Shown here: positions 54,646 to 62,791 of the stretch, piece after piece | Layout: each line of letters begins with the position of its first letter | How positions within the stretch are numbered: the stretch's first letter is position 1 | NCBI GenBank assembly: GCA_963676165.1 | Contig: OY781043.1 | Span: 1-64,000, forward strand | Direction of reading: 5' to 3' | Length of the DNA: 64,000 nucleotides | Source: JAQIBY01 sp963676165 | GTDB lineage: Bacteria > Bacteroidota > Bacteroidia > Bacteroidales > ML635J-15 | Position numbers and translations under genes: made by a program | Notes under the pieces: model-generated | Seen by the model: the letters and a program-made list of their open reading frames with translations, nothing else | Told to the model about the DNA's origin: nothing | Database searches by the model: none

Positions 54646-55830
54646 TTAAAATCTAAAGGTAACGGAAAGGCCCAGGCTAAATATGTTCTTATCGTATATT
54701 TCGTCTTTAATAAAATAGTATTTTCCCACCAAAGAAAGTTCTAAATAATTAAAAGACTCAAATCCTACCTTACCCAAAATGCCAAGATCATGCTTATTAT
54801 AATCATTGCATTTCCGGCTAAAAGTAAAATGTGTATCATTACTATCAAAGGAACCGTTAATGTCGGCAGAAAAATAATAGTTGTACTGAATCCCGCCCCG
54901 GGCAAAATATCTGATGCTCTTTGTTTGCTTAAAATAATAATTTGCGATACCTCTTATCTGAAAACCAGTCTTGCTTAACGAATATGACCGTACGCTGTCA
55001 GGGAATGGCAAGCCACTGTCAAAATCAATGTTATTTCCACCATTAAACATTATTGCAGGGCCTATTCCAAAACCAAAAGCGGTGTTTCTTTCTGCCGGGA
55101 AATATATATTATAAAGCATATCTATTTCCCCACCTGATAACAAAATATCATCGTTATTTGAATTTGTGAGATTAAAAGTCCCTTCATATAATAATGCGAC
55201 ATTTGTATTGTTATAAAAACCCGAACGGCATGGTAAATAACGTGTATCTGATATATATATGTTGTTATTTTTGAAATCAAAATAATCAAAATTTAATTCA
55301 TAGGTTTCATTGCCATAAAAATCGCCCCCTTCAACGATTAAACGTATTATATCACTATCTAAAACAATATTATAAATGTTATTTCCGGCAAACGCTAAAT
55401 TGTCAATATGCTCAATTTTTTTGCAGAAGTACAGATCAACTTCTTCTAAATAATTATTCGCGAAAGCAAAAGCTCCTATATGCATCAGACCTGTACTATT
55501 TTCAAAATCTATTTCCTGTATTTTATTATTACAAAAGGCATAACTTCCAATTTTTTGCATGGTGCCCGAAAATTTTACAGATCTTATTTTCTTTTTTGCA
55601 AACACACCGTCTTTTTCTTTGGCAGCATCCCTTATAGCAATTATTGCCTGCCCGTGCAATGTATCCGGGATAAGAATATCGTATTCATCGTCAAAATCGA
55701 TATTACAGCTTGTTATTACTCCGTTTTCCACAACTATATCATTGTCCTGGAGGGTGTATTGTGCAAAACATGATGAGATAATTAATGTTCCTGATATTGT
55801 CAAAATCAGTGAAATGGTAAATTTTTTCAT
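54646..55830 (-). CDS. BspA-type leucine-rich repeat protein with C-terminal outer-membrane-like domain
   Basis: 394 residues from the ATG at 55830 (MKKFTISL); a longer frame begins at 55854. A signal peptide ends near SSCFAQ; lipidation at the Cys is possible but Ala-Gln cleavage fits too. Residues about 30-150 form LRR_5/BspA-type repeats (KIRSVKFSGTMQKIGSYAF, GLMHIGAFAFANNYLEEVDL, KIEHIDNLAFAGNNI). From about 215 there are alternating aromatic strands ending in SVTFRF, like a beta-barrel. It could bind host or other surfaces. It is last in the minus-strand lipoprotein gene series. Confidence 0.65.
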   Translation of the reverse strand: MKKFTISLILTISGTLIISSCFAQYTLQDNDIVVENGVITSCNIDFDDEYDILIPDTLHGQAIIAIRDAAKEKDGVFAKKKIRSVKFSGTMQKIGSYAFCNNKIQEIDFENSTGLMHIGAFAFANNYLEEVDLYFCKKIEHIDNLAFAGNNIYNIVLDSDIIRLIVEGGDFYGNETYELNFDYFDFKNNNIYISDTRYLPCRSGFYNNTNVALLYEGTFNLTNSNNDDILLSGGEIDMLYNIYFPAERNTAFGFGIGPAIMFNGGNNIDFDSGLPFPDSVRSYSLSKTGFQIRGIANYYFKQTKSIRYFARGGIQYNYYFSADINGSFDSNDTHFTFSRKCNDYNKHDLGILGKVGFESFNYLELSLVGKYYFIKDEIYDKNIFSLGLSVTFRF

Positions 55831-55855
55831 AATAATATTTTTAAGCTGAAACAAA

Positions 55856-56640
55856 CTACTCTTTCTTTTTATAAACCTTTAAATAATCAAACCTAACCCC
55901 TATACAACATGCATCAATTCCAATTTCATCATAGTCAGTTTTAAGTTTATATGGAACAATATATACTAAATTTCTATTAATATAAAACTTTGCCTTGTTA
56001 TTTTCGACTAAAACAGATATAATATCATGTTTGAAATTTATGTAAGAGCTGTTTTTTGTTTTTGCATATTCTGCAGTTGTTTGTATCCAAAACTCCCTGT
56101 CATAGTTTATCTCAATTCCATTAGAATAATTTCTCGATGGATTTAGATCATTAATGTATTTTCCAACTCCCCAATAAAAACCTGCACTCATATACCATTT
56201 TTCAAAATATTCGTATGGATTATTTATATCATAGCCATCAATGAAAATTGACATTTCGATTAAATAATTATCTAATTGCGACAATCCTTTTAAAGGGATT
56301 GAATGCGAATAAGCTCCACTTGCATTTTCTCCATTACACATTATTACAGTAAAAGATTTTAAAAAACCATTCTCAATAGTAGTATAATCATATCCACTTC
56401 TTTCTTCCCATCCATTTCTATTATCATCAAACTCTTCAATAAAAACGGTTCATAAGAATCTTTAAGCAGTTCTATCATGCTGTAGTCAGGGTTAGATTCA
56501 TAACCGGCACTGCCCCATGGAACTTTATATGTACTAATTTTTTCTTCCTCAAAATCAGAAATATCATAAGTAGTATTACAAGATAACAATAGTAAGAACA
56601 CTATAATCAGTGGGTGTAATAATATTTTAGTTTTTTTCAT
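55856..56640 (-). pseudogene. Lipoprotein with LamG-like domain, split by a one-base frameshift
   Basis: The 5' frame (56640 to 56359) starts with a lipoprotein signal (LLLLSCNTTYD). The 3' frame (55856-56341, extending upstream) continues it. One base is missing in the T5 run seen as A5 at 56441-56445. With an added base the joint reads EPFFIEEFDDNRNGWEE and runs to about 261 residues. The FDDNRNGW stretch and the beta-rich remainder (IENGFLKSFTV, HDIISVLVENNKAKFYINR) resemble concanavalin-like LamG domains. Either a recent pseudogene or a sequencing error in a homopolymer. Confidence 0.65.
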
Positions 56641-56744
56641 CCGTTTAAACGTTTGAAGTTGTTTATAAAGAACACTTTAAAATCTGTTTCATAATAATTT
56701 CTGAACTGAGACAATCTAACATTCCTTTTGATTCCTGAGTTAAA

Positions 56745-57299
56745 CTATTCTTGACTACAATTGTAAAAGCGTATCTGTTTATTGCTATTAGGATGACATT
56801 GTGATTTTGCAGCTTCTTTTGATGTATAGCATCCTTTAATCCAGATTACGTCCCCGGAGTTTCCATAACTAGAATGACAATATCCTGATGCATAAATAAA
56901 ATAACCATAAGGACAGCATTTACCACTTATAGGACCACAATATAACCCTCCCGGGCAGTGTGTTGAATTATTCTCGTTACTACCGCCGCTATCACCACCG
57001 GAAGTATTTCCGTTTTCATCATAACAGGTTTCACAATCTCCTCCCGCATTCTGGCAAGCAGCCAAGCTGGAATAACATGCCTCTCCATTTGTGTATCCAA
57101 ATTCACTAGCACAACATATTCCATGATTTTCACAATACATGGGGTAATCGGGATCTTCACATGCAAAAAAAACGTTATACTCATCAGGTGGCAACCCACT
57201 ACCAACCTCCCCCTCATCTTCACATGATGAAATAAACACTGTAAACACTGAAAAAATAATTGTCGTAATAATTAAAAATAGTAAATTTCTTGTTTTCAT
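56745..57299 (-). CDS. Cysteine-rich lipoprotein with two 8-Cys modules
   Basis: 184 residues. A signal peptide with lipobox FISSC gives a lipidated Cys26. The mature part has 16 more Cys, an even number that would give eight disulfides. They fall into two modules of eight on either side of a Ser/Gly/Asn linker (near residues 95-108). Both share C-x(5 or 6)-CC-x11-C, visible as GICCASEFGYTNGEACYSS and GKCCPYGYFIYASGYCHSS, so the protein probably arose by duplication. No known toxin or EGF-like family is claimed. It sits 12 bases downstream of the MauE-thioredoxin fusion gene. Confidence 0.6.
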   Translation of the reverse strand: MKTRNLLFLIITTIIFSVFTVFISSCEDEGEVGSGLPPDEYNVFFACEDPDYPMYCENHGICCASEFGYTNGEACYSSLAACQNAGGDCETCYDENGNTSGGDSGGSNENNSTHCPGGLYCGPISGKCCPYGYFIYASGYCHSSYGNSGDVIWIKGCYTSKEAAKSQCHPNSNKQIRFYNCSQE

Positions 57300-57311
57300 A
57301 AGTCAATGTTT

Positions 57312-58241
57312 TTAATTTGTTTTTAATAATAATTGATATACAGGCAATGCCCCTGAATACTTTTGAGTTATTGTATCGTTTTTCACAAAGTAAGAAGTCG
57401 GGTATAAATTTGTCAACTCAATCATGGTTGAATACGGAACATTTATTAATGTATCTTCCAAACTAAAATTCTCAACAAACTGTCTTTGGGAATCTTTGTT
57501 CCCCGTACCTAACAAAAATGTCTTATCAACATAATTACTTTTAGAGTATTGTTTTATATTCTCCATAGAGTTCCAGCAATGCGGACAGGTGTATGAAAAA
57601 CAAAAAAACAGGTATGAAGAATCACGGTTTGTTGTTATGATATCCCCCAATGGTGTGTCATCAATATGCTTTCCTTCAAAATCATAATCATATTGCTTGT
57701 TTACAAGCATAGGGATCGATACTTTATTAAACAATTTTATTGGGATTTTATGTGTAAATCCTGTTAAATAGGACATACACAATAAGCAAACCGCAATAAG
57801 TCCCTTTTTCCAAAATGCTATTTCTACTTCTTTATTTCTATCGTAAAGAAATAAAAGCAAAGAACCGGCAAATAGTATGGAATTCCTGATATAGAATTGA
57901 ACCGGGGTCAGGTTTAGCTGTTTTATATCCCCAAAGCACCCGCAATCTTTGACATCTCTAAAAAAATAAGCATACGAATACAGGGATGTAAAAACTATTA
58001 GCATTATTAGAGACAAAAGCGAGACTTCTTTTATCCTGATTTTTAATATCAATAAAATTGAAACAAAAAATTCGACAACAATGATAACAGGAGCAAGTCC
58101 TTTGAAAAATTCAAATCCATAGCTGACAATCGTAGCTGTAAATGCTCCCGTGTCAAGTGCCTTACTAAGGCTTGACACCATGAATACCACACCTATGACA
58201 AGCCTTAATATTGTTAATATGATAGGTCTAAAATTCTTCAT
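57312..58241 (-). CDS. MauE/DoxX-like membrane protein fused to a thioredoxin-like domain (CPHC)
   Basis: 309 residues. The N-terminal half has four membrane helices (about 6-28, 45-67, 72-93 and 115-133), then a further helix near 145-163, with DCGCFGD near residue 100, the MauE-type redox motif. The C-terminal domain (about 185-309) is thioredoxin-like and carries FSYTCPHCWNSM near residue 220; the CPHC active site is that of DsbA-type oxidases. The layout suggests a membrane electron carrier joined to its periplasmic disulfide-forming domain. It overlaps the upstream lipoprotein gene by four bases (ATGA) and is 12 bases from the 17-Cys lipoprotein gene. Confidence 0.75.
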   Translation of the reverse strand: MKNFRPIILTILRLVIGVVFMVSSLSKALDTGAFTATIVSYGFEFFKGLAPVIIVVEFFVSILLILKIRIKEVSLLSLIMLIVFTSLYSYAYFFRDVKDCGCFGDIKQLNLTPVQFYIRNSILFAGSLLLFLYDRNKEVEIAFWKKGLIAVCLLCMSYLTGFTHKIPIKLFNKVSIPMLVNKQYDYDFEGKHIDDTPLGDIITTNRDSSYLFFCFSYTCPHCWNSMENIKQYSKSNYVDKTFLLGTGNKDSQRQFVENFSLEDTLINVPYSTMIELTNLYPTSYFVKNDTITQKYSGALPVYQLLLKTN

Positions 58242-58627
58242 TTTCTAACAAATTTTCTTCCGTAACCAATGCAGGGAACATGCACATCCGTATTGTCTTT
58301 CACAACCCATAAATATTCTCCGTCAAATTCATAATCCAGTATATATGTGAAATTTGTATCGTACCAAAATTTCCATTTTATTTGCCCGTATCTAGCTCTG
58401 ACTTTACGGTTTTCTGAATCCGGAATACCTGCAATACCAGCCAGATTATATCCACAAAGTATAACAGCATCTGTTCCAATAATTAAATCACAATTGGGAT
58501 TATCAACATCAATCCATACTGTATTACGAAGATCTTTTTCTATGGATAGCTGTTCTGCTTTTTCGCAAGATGATAACCCGATTGTGAATATTGTTACCAT
58601 TACAATAAAAAATAATCTTGTTCTCAT
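58238..58627 (-). CDS. Hypothetical lipoprotein (129 aa)
   Basis: A signal peptide with lipobox GLSSC (Cys21) is followed by about 108 residues with three further Cys (NPNCDL, ILCGYN, VPCIGY) and beta-rich stretches such as RYGQIKWKFWYDTNFTYILDY. No family is recognised. It shares four bases with the MauE-thioredoxin start and lies six bases after the previous lipoprotein, so it belongs to the same operon. Confidence 0.6.
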   Translation of the reverse strand: MRTRLFFIVMVTIFTIGLSSCEKAEQLSIEKDLRNTVWIDVDNPNCDLIIGTDAVILCGYNLAGIAGIPDSENRKVRARYGQIKWKFWYDTNFTYILDYEFDGEYLWVVKDNTDVHVPCIGYGRKFVRK

Positions 58628-58633
58628 AATTTT

Positions 58634-59173
58634 TTATTTTAAACATTTTACTTTATTGTATTTTTCCTCCTGAAAATCAATATGGTTTTTGGTGGAATAT
58701 ACTTTTATGCCTTTGCTAAAATTTAGATAATCTTCTATATAATATTCACCATCATATTCAAGCAATACAAGTGTCACATAGTATTCGCCATATGGAGGAA
58801 AGCCTTCTGTATCAGAAAAAATAACACTATGATAATAATGACCTCCCTCCAGAGGATCTCCATCATCGAGTAAATAATCAGCCATTACATAGCCATTTAT
58901 GTCTCCACCGTTATATTTTGAAGATGTTAAAAACAGTTTTAGTCTAAGTGAACCGCTTTTTGTACTCCTGTTGTTTTTAATCATCCCGTCTGTGTCAGAC
59001 ATAACAGTAGTAGTTATCCTAGAGCCACTGTAGCTCATTTCATATTTCCATTCGCCATTAATAGTTATTTTATTACTACTTTTTTCTGATGAATACTTTT
59101 CACAGGAAGATAGAAACGTTCCGAGAGTTATTAGTGTAATAATTAGTAAGGTTAATCGTATTGTTGCTTTCAT
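58634..59173 (-). CDS. Hypothetical lipoprotein (179 aa)
   Basis: The signal peptide ends in lipobox FLSSC (Cys24). The mature part has Ser-rich and beta-rich stretches (GEWKYEMSYSGSRITTTVM, HYYHSVIFSDTEGFPPYGEY) and ends KVKCLK. No known motif. It is probably the first gene of the closely packed series running down to the Cys-rich gene; no good promoter was found upstream. Confidence 0.58.
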   Translation of the reverse strand: MKATIRLTLLIITLITLGTFLSSCEKYSSEKSSNKITINGEWKYEMSYSGSRITTTVMSDTDGMIKNNRSTKSGSLRLKLFLTSSKYNGGDINGYVMADYLLDDGDPLEGGHYYHSVIFSDTEGFPPYGEYYVTLVLLEYDGEYYIEDYLNFSKGIKVYSTKNHIDFQEEKYNKVKCLK

Positions 59174-59250
59174 AATGTTGCTTTAGTAGCCCGTTTGTAT
59201 TAGAGATAAAATTGTAATTTGCATTGTCAATATTTAACTCTTAATTCGCA

Positions 59251-59784
59251 TTAATTATCTTGAAGTATTAGTTCTGTGCCATCTTCCAAAATCACAATTT
59301 TTAGTTTTTCGGTTCTAAAATTCTCGTATTTAGCTCCGTAGCCGTCCACTTTCACTGAATATTTTTTGAAAATCCAATAGTTTTCAATTGTTGTTGTATA
59401 ATTAGGGTGAACTAACACATCGTAATCTCCATTACTTAAAGCATTATAGGCTGCAGCACCTCGAACTTTGTTTAATCTCCCTGCTTGAGCAAGGTTAAGA
59501 GGATTTAATTTTTGAAGCATGCTTGCGGATGCGTCTGTGCTATAGTTAATCCCATCTGCAAAAGTGTTATCTCCACTTACTCTAATAAATAAAAAATACG
59601 CTGAACTACTTTCTCCTTTTAATTTGTTTTTTTCATCAACTTTAATATCAGCTTTAATCGGGTCTAACTGAACATTTCTGGAAATAACAGGACTAGATTG
59701 AAATCCTTTATTTGTAGTTACACAACTTGTAATAAATAAAGTTGTAAATAAAAATGCTACAAAAATAGTTGTTAATTTTTTCAT
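59251..59784 (-). CDS. Hypothetical lipoprotein (177 aa)
   Basis: Signal peptide and lipobox FITSC (Cys21) followed by a soluble domain with SSAYFLFIRVSGDNTFADGI and NPLNLAQAGRLNKVRGAAAYNAL, a pattern seen in Bacteroidota outer-membrane-associated lipoproteins, without a known role. It is 77 bases upstream of the 59173 gene and 180 bases downstream of the LytTR regulator gene. Confidence 0.58.
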   Translation of the reverse strand: MKKLTTIFVAFLFTTLFITSCVTTNKGFQSSPVISRNVQLDPIKADIKVDEKNKLKGESSSAYFLFIRVSGDNTFADGINYSTDASASMLQKLNPLNLAQAGRLNKVRGAAAYNALSNGDYDVLVHPNYTTTIENYWIFKKYSVKVDGYGAKYENFRTEKLKIVILEDGTELILQDN

Positions 59785-59930
59785 GATTCTTAATTTTTAA
59801 TTAGTTATTATCATTTATAATTTCATTTTTTTTTTCTTTATCTCTGATAACAAGCCTTATTATTTTTACTTATATTTTCCCACAATACCTTCGCCCTCCA
59901 AGATTATAGCTTTCATTCGTCAAAAGCTAA

Positions 59931-59961
59931 TATTACGCATACTATATTTTGTTGCGTAACA
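59931..59961. promoter_or_regulatory. Inverted pair of TTGCGTAAYA-like motifs after the LytTR gene
   Basis: TTACGCA (59933-59939) and TGCGTAA (59953-59959) are inverted copies with a 13-base spacer. The right copy extends to TTGCGTAACA (59952-59961). Related sites are TTGCGCAACA at 60779-60788 and TTGCGTAATA at 61189-61198. They could be operators of the nearby LytTR regulator, or part of a hairpin. Confidence 0.35.
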
Positions 59962-59964
59962 AGT

Positions 59965-60720
59965 TTACTTACTACTCTTTTTCCATAAATTATATACTTT
60001 ATGGTAATAGTTATCGGAAATTGGCAACTGCATAGTCTGCATAGGTTTTTTATCCTTGAATGCCCTTACAACAATCTGATGTTTTACAGTATCAATTTTG
60101 TAAATATTATGTATATTAATCCTGTATGACTGGTGAATAGGAATAAAAACCGATCCGGGGAACTGGCGCGTTTCCATTTTTTTAAATGAAAAATTCAACA
60201 GTGTCTCGCGTTTCCTGTTTGTGAAAAATATTTCCTTGTCCCTTCCTTTTGCTTTAAGGAAAACAATATCTTTCTGGTTAATATAAACTGTATCGGGATA
60301 TGACCTTAAATCCAATGGGATAAAATTTTCTGACTGCCTGAGTTCGATATTGTCTATAAGTTTTAATAAAACCGGTATAAGTTTAGCTGATGTCAGTGGT
60401 TTGCTCAAAGTTTCTACCGAACATTGATTTTCAATGCGTATATCTTCAATCATTTTAAAATCTGAGATACTGCAGGCATTTACAAATAAGATAGTACTGT
60501 TTGGAAATAAACCGGCAATATCGATCCCACTTCTTTTACCATCCATGGAATTTAAATCCATTATTAAAAGTCCGGGATTGCTTTTTTTTGCATTATCGAC
60601 ATAGTTATCGAAGTTTTCCGAAGAGTAGCAAACTTCTATTTTATCTCCGATTTCATCTAATGTCTGACATAAGAATTTCAAAAAAAACTTGTTGTTAAAA
60701 AGTATATTAGCAGTAATCAT
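59965..60720 (-). CDS. Orphan LytTR-family DNA-binding regulator with a degenerate receiver
   Basis: 251 residues. The N-terminal 120 are receiver-like: the Asp in GLLIMDLNSMDG (near residue 57) and a Lys in TLSKPLT are present, but the N-terminal acidic pair is replaced by Asn-Asn (ILFNNKFF), so phosphorylation may not control it. The C-terminal LytTR domain (about 140-248) contains NQKDIVFLKAKGRDKEIFF, the GSVFIPIHQSYRINIHNI strand and the later DKKPMQTMQLPIS. No histidine kinase gene is adjacent. It lies between the lipoprotein series and the NACHT/WD40 genes. Confidence 0.82.
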   Translation of the reverse strand: MITANILFNNKFFLKFLCQTLDEIGDKIEVCYSSENFDNYVDNAKKSNPGLLIMDLNSMDGKRSGIDIAGLFPNSTILFVNACSISDFKMIEDIRIENQCSVETLSKPLTSAKLIPVLLKLIDNIELRQSENFIPLDLRSYPDTVYINQKDIVFLKAKGRDKEIFFTNRKRETLLNFSFKKMETRQFPGSVFIPIHQSYRINIHNIYKIDTVKHQIVVRAFKDKKPMQTMQLPISDNYYHKVYNLWKKSSK

Positions 60721-60722
60721 AT

Positions 60723-61067
60723 CTATACATTATTAATTATTAAACAAAAAAAATCAATTGTAGAGTAAATATCTAATATTGCGCAACAGTCATGATTTAT
60801 TACACATGATATTTTTTGCATTGTCAGGTGTCTTTTATTATAAAACTTTTGTATTATTACCAGACTGTTTTTCTTTTTCCATTTCATTGACACTTTACTT
60901 CGTAAAGCAGCATTTATGAAATACGAAAACCGGTTTTCTATTTTTGATGTACTTATAAAATCATTAAGAGTAGGATTGCAGATTGTTGCTTCAGCTCTAC
61001 CCGGGTCAATGACAGATAAAGTTAAAACAATAACTACTATACTTAATATTATTACCGTTGTTTTCAT
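60723..61067 (-). CDS. Possible small membrane-anchored protein
   Basis: 114 residues: an N-terminal hydrophobic helix (about 3-20) then a polar part ending in a Cys- and Ile-rich stretch that looks less like coding DNA. The stop is two bases before the LytTR ATG, an operon-like spacing. The middle (NPTLNDFISTSKIENRFSYF) could be genuine coding or a recurrent intergenic relic. No family is recognised. Confidence 0.35.
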   Translation of the reverse strand: MKTTVIILSIVVIVLTLSVIDPGRAEATICNPTLNDFISTSKIENRFSYFINAALRSKVSMKWKKKNSLVIIQKFYNKRHLTMQKISCVINHDCCAILDIYSTIDFFCLIINNV

Positions 61068-61312
61068 TTTTTTAGTTTTGGTTTACCTTTCTATCTTTAA
61101 TATTCGCTGAGACAAACAACGTGACACCAAAAACAAAAAAAAGAGGCAATATTTTTTTGACATTGCCTCCTATCTTCGTTTCTTAACCTTGCGTAATAGC
61201 TTGACTATCAGTAAGTTGAGTGTTTTTATCATTGACGACAAAAAATAAATTATTTTATACCGGTCTTTGAGAGGAATTTGTATTTTTTGAAGAAAGAAGT
61301 TCTAAAATGAAT
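61068..61312. other. Intergenic stretch with a terminator
   Basis: About 245 bases without a gene. It holds the intrinsic terminator for the WD40 gene and one TTGCGTAATA motif at 61189-61198. Confidence 0.5.
61135..61169 (-). terminator. Terminator of the WD40 gene
   Basis: On the minus strand GAGGCAAT and ATTGCCTC form an 8-bp stem with an 11-base loop, followed by eight T. It lies about 145 bases past the WD40 stop. Confidence 0.7.
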
Positions 61313-62791
61313 TTACTTAATTCCAAAATCGTCGGGATCAAGCCCGTATTCTATAAGGTCTTGGGGGGTTAACTGGTAGCAGTTTAGATTGGCTAAATAA
61401 TCTTCGGTACCGGAAGGTACTAACCATGTTCTTGCTGTCCCATCAGATGAAGCAGTGAGCACCTTCTGTCCGTTCAGGGAAAAAACTGCTGTTTTGACAA
61501 TATCAGTATGTCCTTTCAATACAGCCAATAATTCTCCTGAAACAGACCATATTCTTGCTGTACTTCCTGAAGTAATGAGAATATTCAGCCCATCCGGTGA
61601 AAAGACTGCTGAGCGAATGTCGTGCTCAATCAATTCTGTAATTATATGCCCTTTCAAATCCCAAATTATTACAGTGCCGTCCATTGAAGCTGTGAGTATC
61701 TTTTTCCCATCCGGTGAAAAGACTGCCGAGAGAAGTAAACCTTCAAGCCCAACCAATTCTGTAATTATATTAATATTACCATTTATATCCCAAATTTTTA
61801 CTGTATTATCATAAGAAGCCGTTAATACCATTTCCCCGTTCGGAGAAAATATTGCTGAATAGACATCATCTGTGTGCCCTTTTAATTCAACTAATAATTC
61901 TCCTGAAACAGACCATATTCTTGCCGTATTATCCCATGATGTAGTAAGTACCTTTTGCCCGTCAGGAGAAAATACGGCTGAAGAAACAATATCTTTATGT
62001 CCCTTAAGTTCGGCTAATAATTTTCCTGAAACATCCCATATTCTTGCTGTACTATCCCATGACGCAGTGAGTATTTTCTGTCCATCAGGAGAAAATTTCG
62101 CTGAAGAAACAATACCTGTATGTCCTTTCAATTCAGCCAATAATTTTCCTGAAACATCCCATATTTTTGCTGTGATATCCCCTATAGTGAGTATCTTCTG
62201 TCCATCAGGAGAAAAATTTGCTGAAGAAACAATACCTGTATATCCTTTCAATTCAACCAATAATTCTCCGGAAACATCCCATATTCTTGCTGTATTATCA
62301 CCTGAAGCAGTGATGATTTTTTGTCCGTCAGGAGAAAATACTGCTGAACTAATAAGATTTGGAAACTCAGTAAGTATTTTACTAAAAGAATATTTATTGT
62401 TAACAAATTCTCTGCATAATTCATTAAAATTTTCAGAAACTTTTGGTGCCATTTCCCCCAGCAAATTTTCGTATGCCAAAGATGCAAATTGTAGTCCTTT
62501 TGTCGGATCTGTTCGAAAGAAATCTTGCGATAGTTTTGTCAAAAAAAAACTTTGTACTTCTTTAGCTTTATGGCGATATATTTCAGATCGAATCAATAAA
62601 AATGATAATGCAAGAATAATTATTAAAGCAAGCAAACTTGAAAACATCCACAGTCTGCGTCTTTTCTTACTAAACTGTTTCCTGCTCAGTTTTATATAGT
62701 CTTTCTTTTCGTTATCCAGGACAAGAAAAGGTAAATATGGTTCTATTAAGTCTAAATCCTCTTTACTTAACAGATGCTTTTCCTTTTGCAT
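61313..62791 (-). CDS. Membrane protein with eight WD40 repeats (C-terminal half of a STAND-type system)
   Basis: 492 residues. The N-terminal 45 residues (LSKEDLDLIEPYLPFLVLDN) match the linker that precedes the membrane helix in one-piece NACHT/nSTAND-WD40 proteins. One membrane helix follows (about 49-69), then a helical region to 140. About eight WD40 repeats span residues 145-460; a typical unit is SSAVFSPDGQKIITASGDN followed by TARIWDVSGELLVELKG. The propeller is a likely sensor. It starts inside the end of the upstream NACHT gene (29-base overlap, +1 frame). Confidence 0.8.
   Translation of the reverse strand: MQKEKHLLSKEDLDLIEPYLPFLVLDNEKKDYIKLSRKQFSKKRRRLWMFSSLLALIIILALSFLLIRSEIYRHKAKEVQSFFLTKLSQDFFRTDPTKGLQFASLAYENLLGEMAPKVSENFNELCREFVNNKYSFSKILTEFPNLISSAVFSPDGQKIITASGDNTARIWDVSGELLVELKGYTGIVSSANFSPDGQKILTIGDITAKIWDVSGKLLAELKGHTGIVSSAKFSPDGQKILTASWDSTARIWDVSGKLLAELKGHKDIVSSAVFSPDGQKVLTTSWDNTARIWSVSGELLVELKGHTDDVYSAIFSPNGEMVLTASYDNTVKIWDINGNINIITELVGLEGLLLSAVFSPDGKKILTASMDGTVIIWDLKGHIITELIEHDIRSAVFSPDGLNILITSGSTARIWSVSGELLAVLKGHTDIVKTAVFSLNGQKVLTASSDGTARTWLVPSGTEDYLANLNCYQLTPQDLIEYGLDPDDFGIK
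61490..62360 (-). repeat. Tandem DNA repeats encoding the WD40 blades
   Basis: Units of about 120 bases recur with high nucleotide identity. For example, the stretch encoding GHTGIVSSA and FSPDGQKILTA is almost identical in adjacent copies near 61990, 62110 and 62230. Such identity suggests recent duplication or conversion. The mirrored open frames on the plus strand over this part are by-products. Confidence 0.65.

Noticed and set aside
61500..62350. CRISPR array suggested by regular repeats of about 120 bases
   Set aside because: The repeats are coding WD40 blades without unique spacers; unit length and translation rule out CRISPR.
61455..62699. Long open frames on the plus strand across the WD40 gene (for example 61872-62699)
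   Set aside because: They mirror the repetitive WD40 codons of the minus strand, show repeated identical segments and have no independent start context or family.
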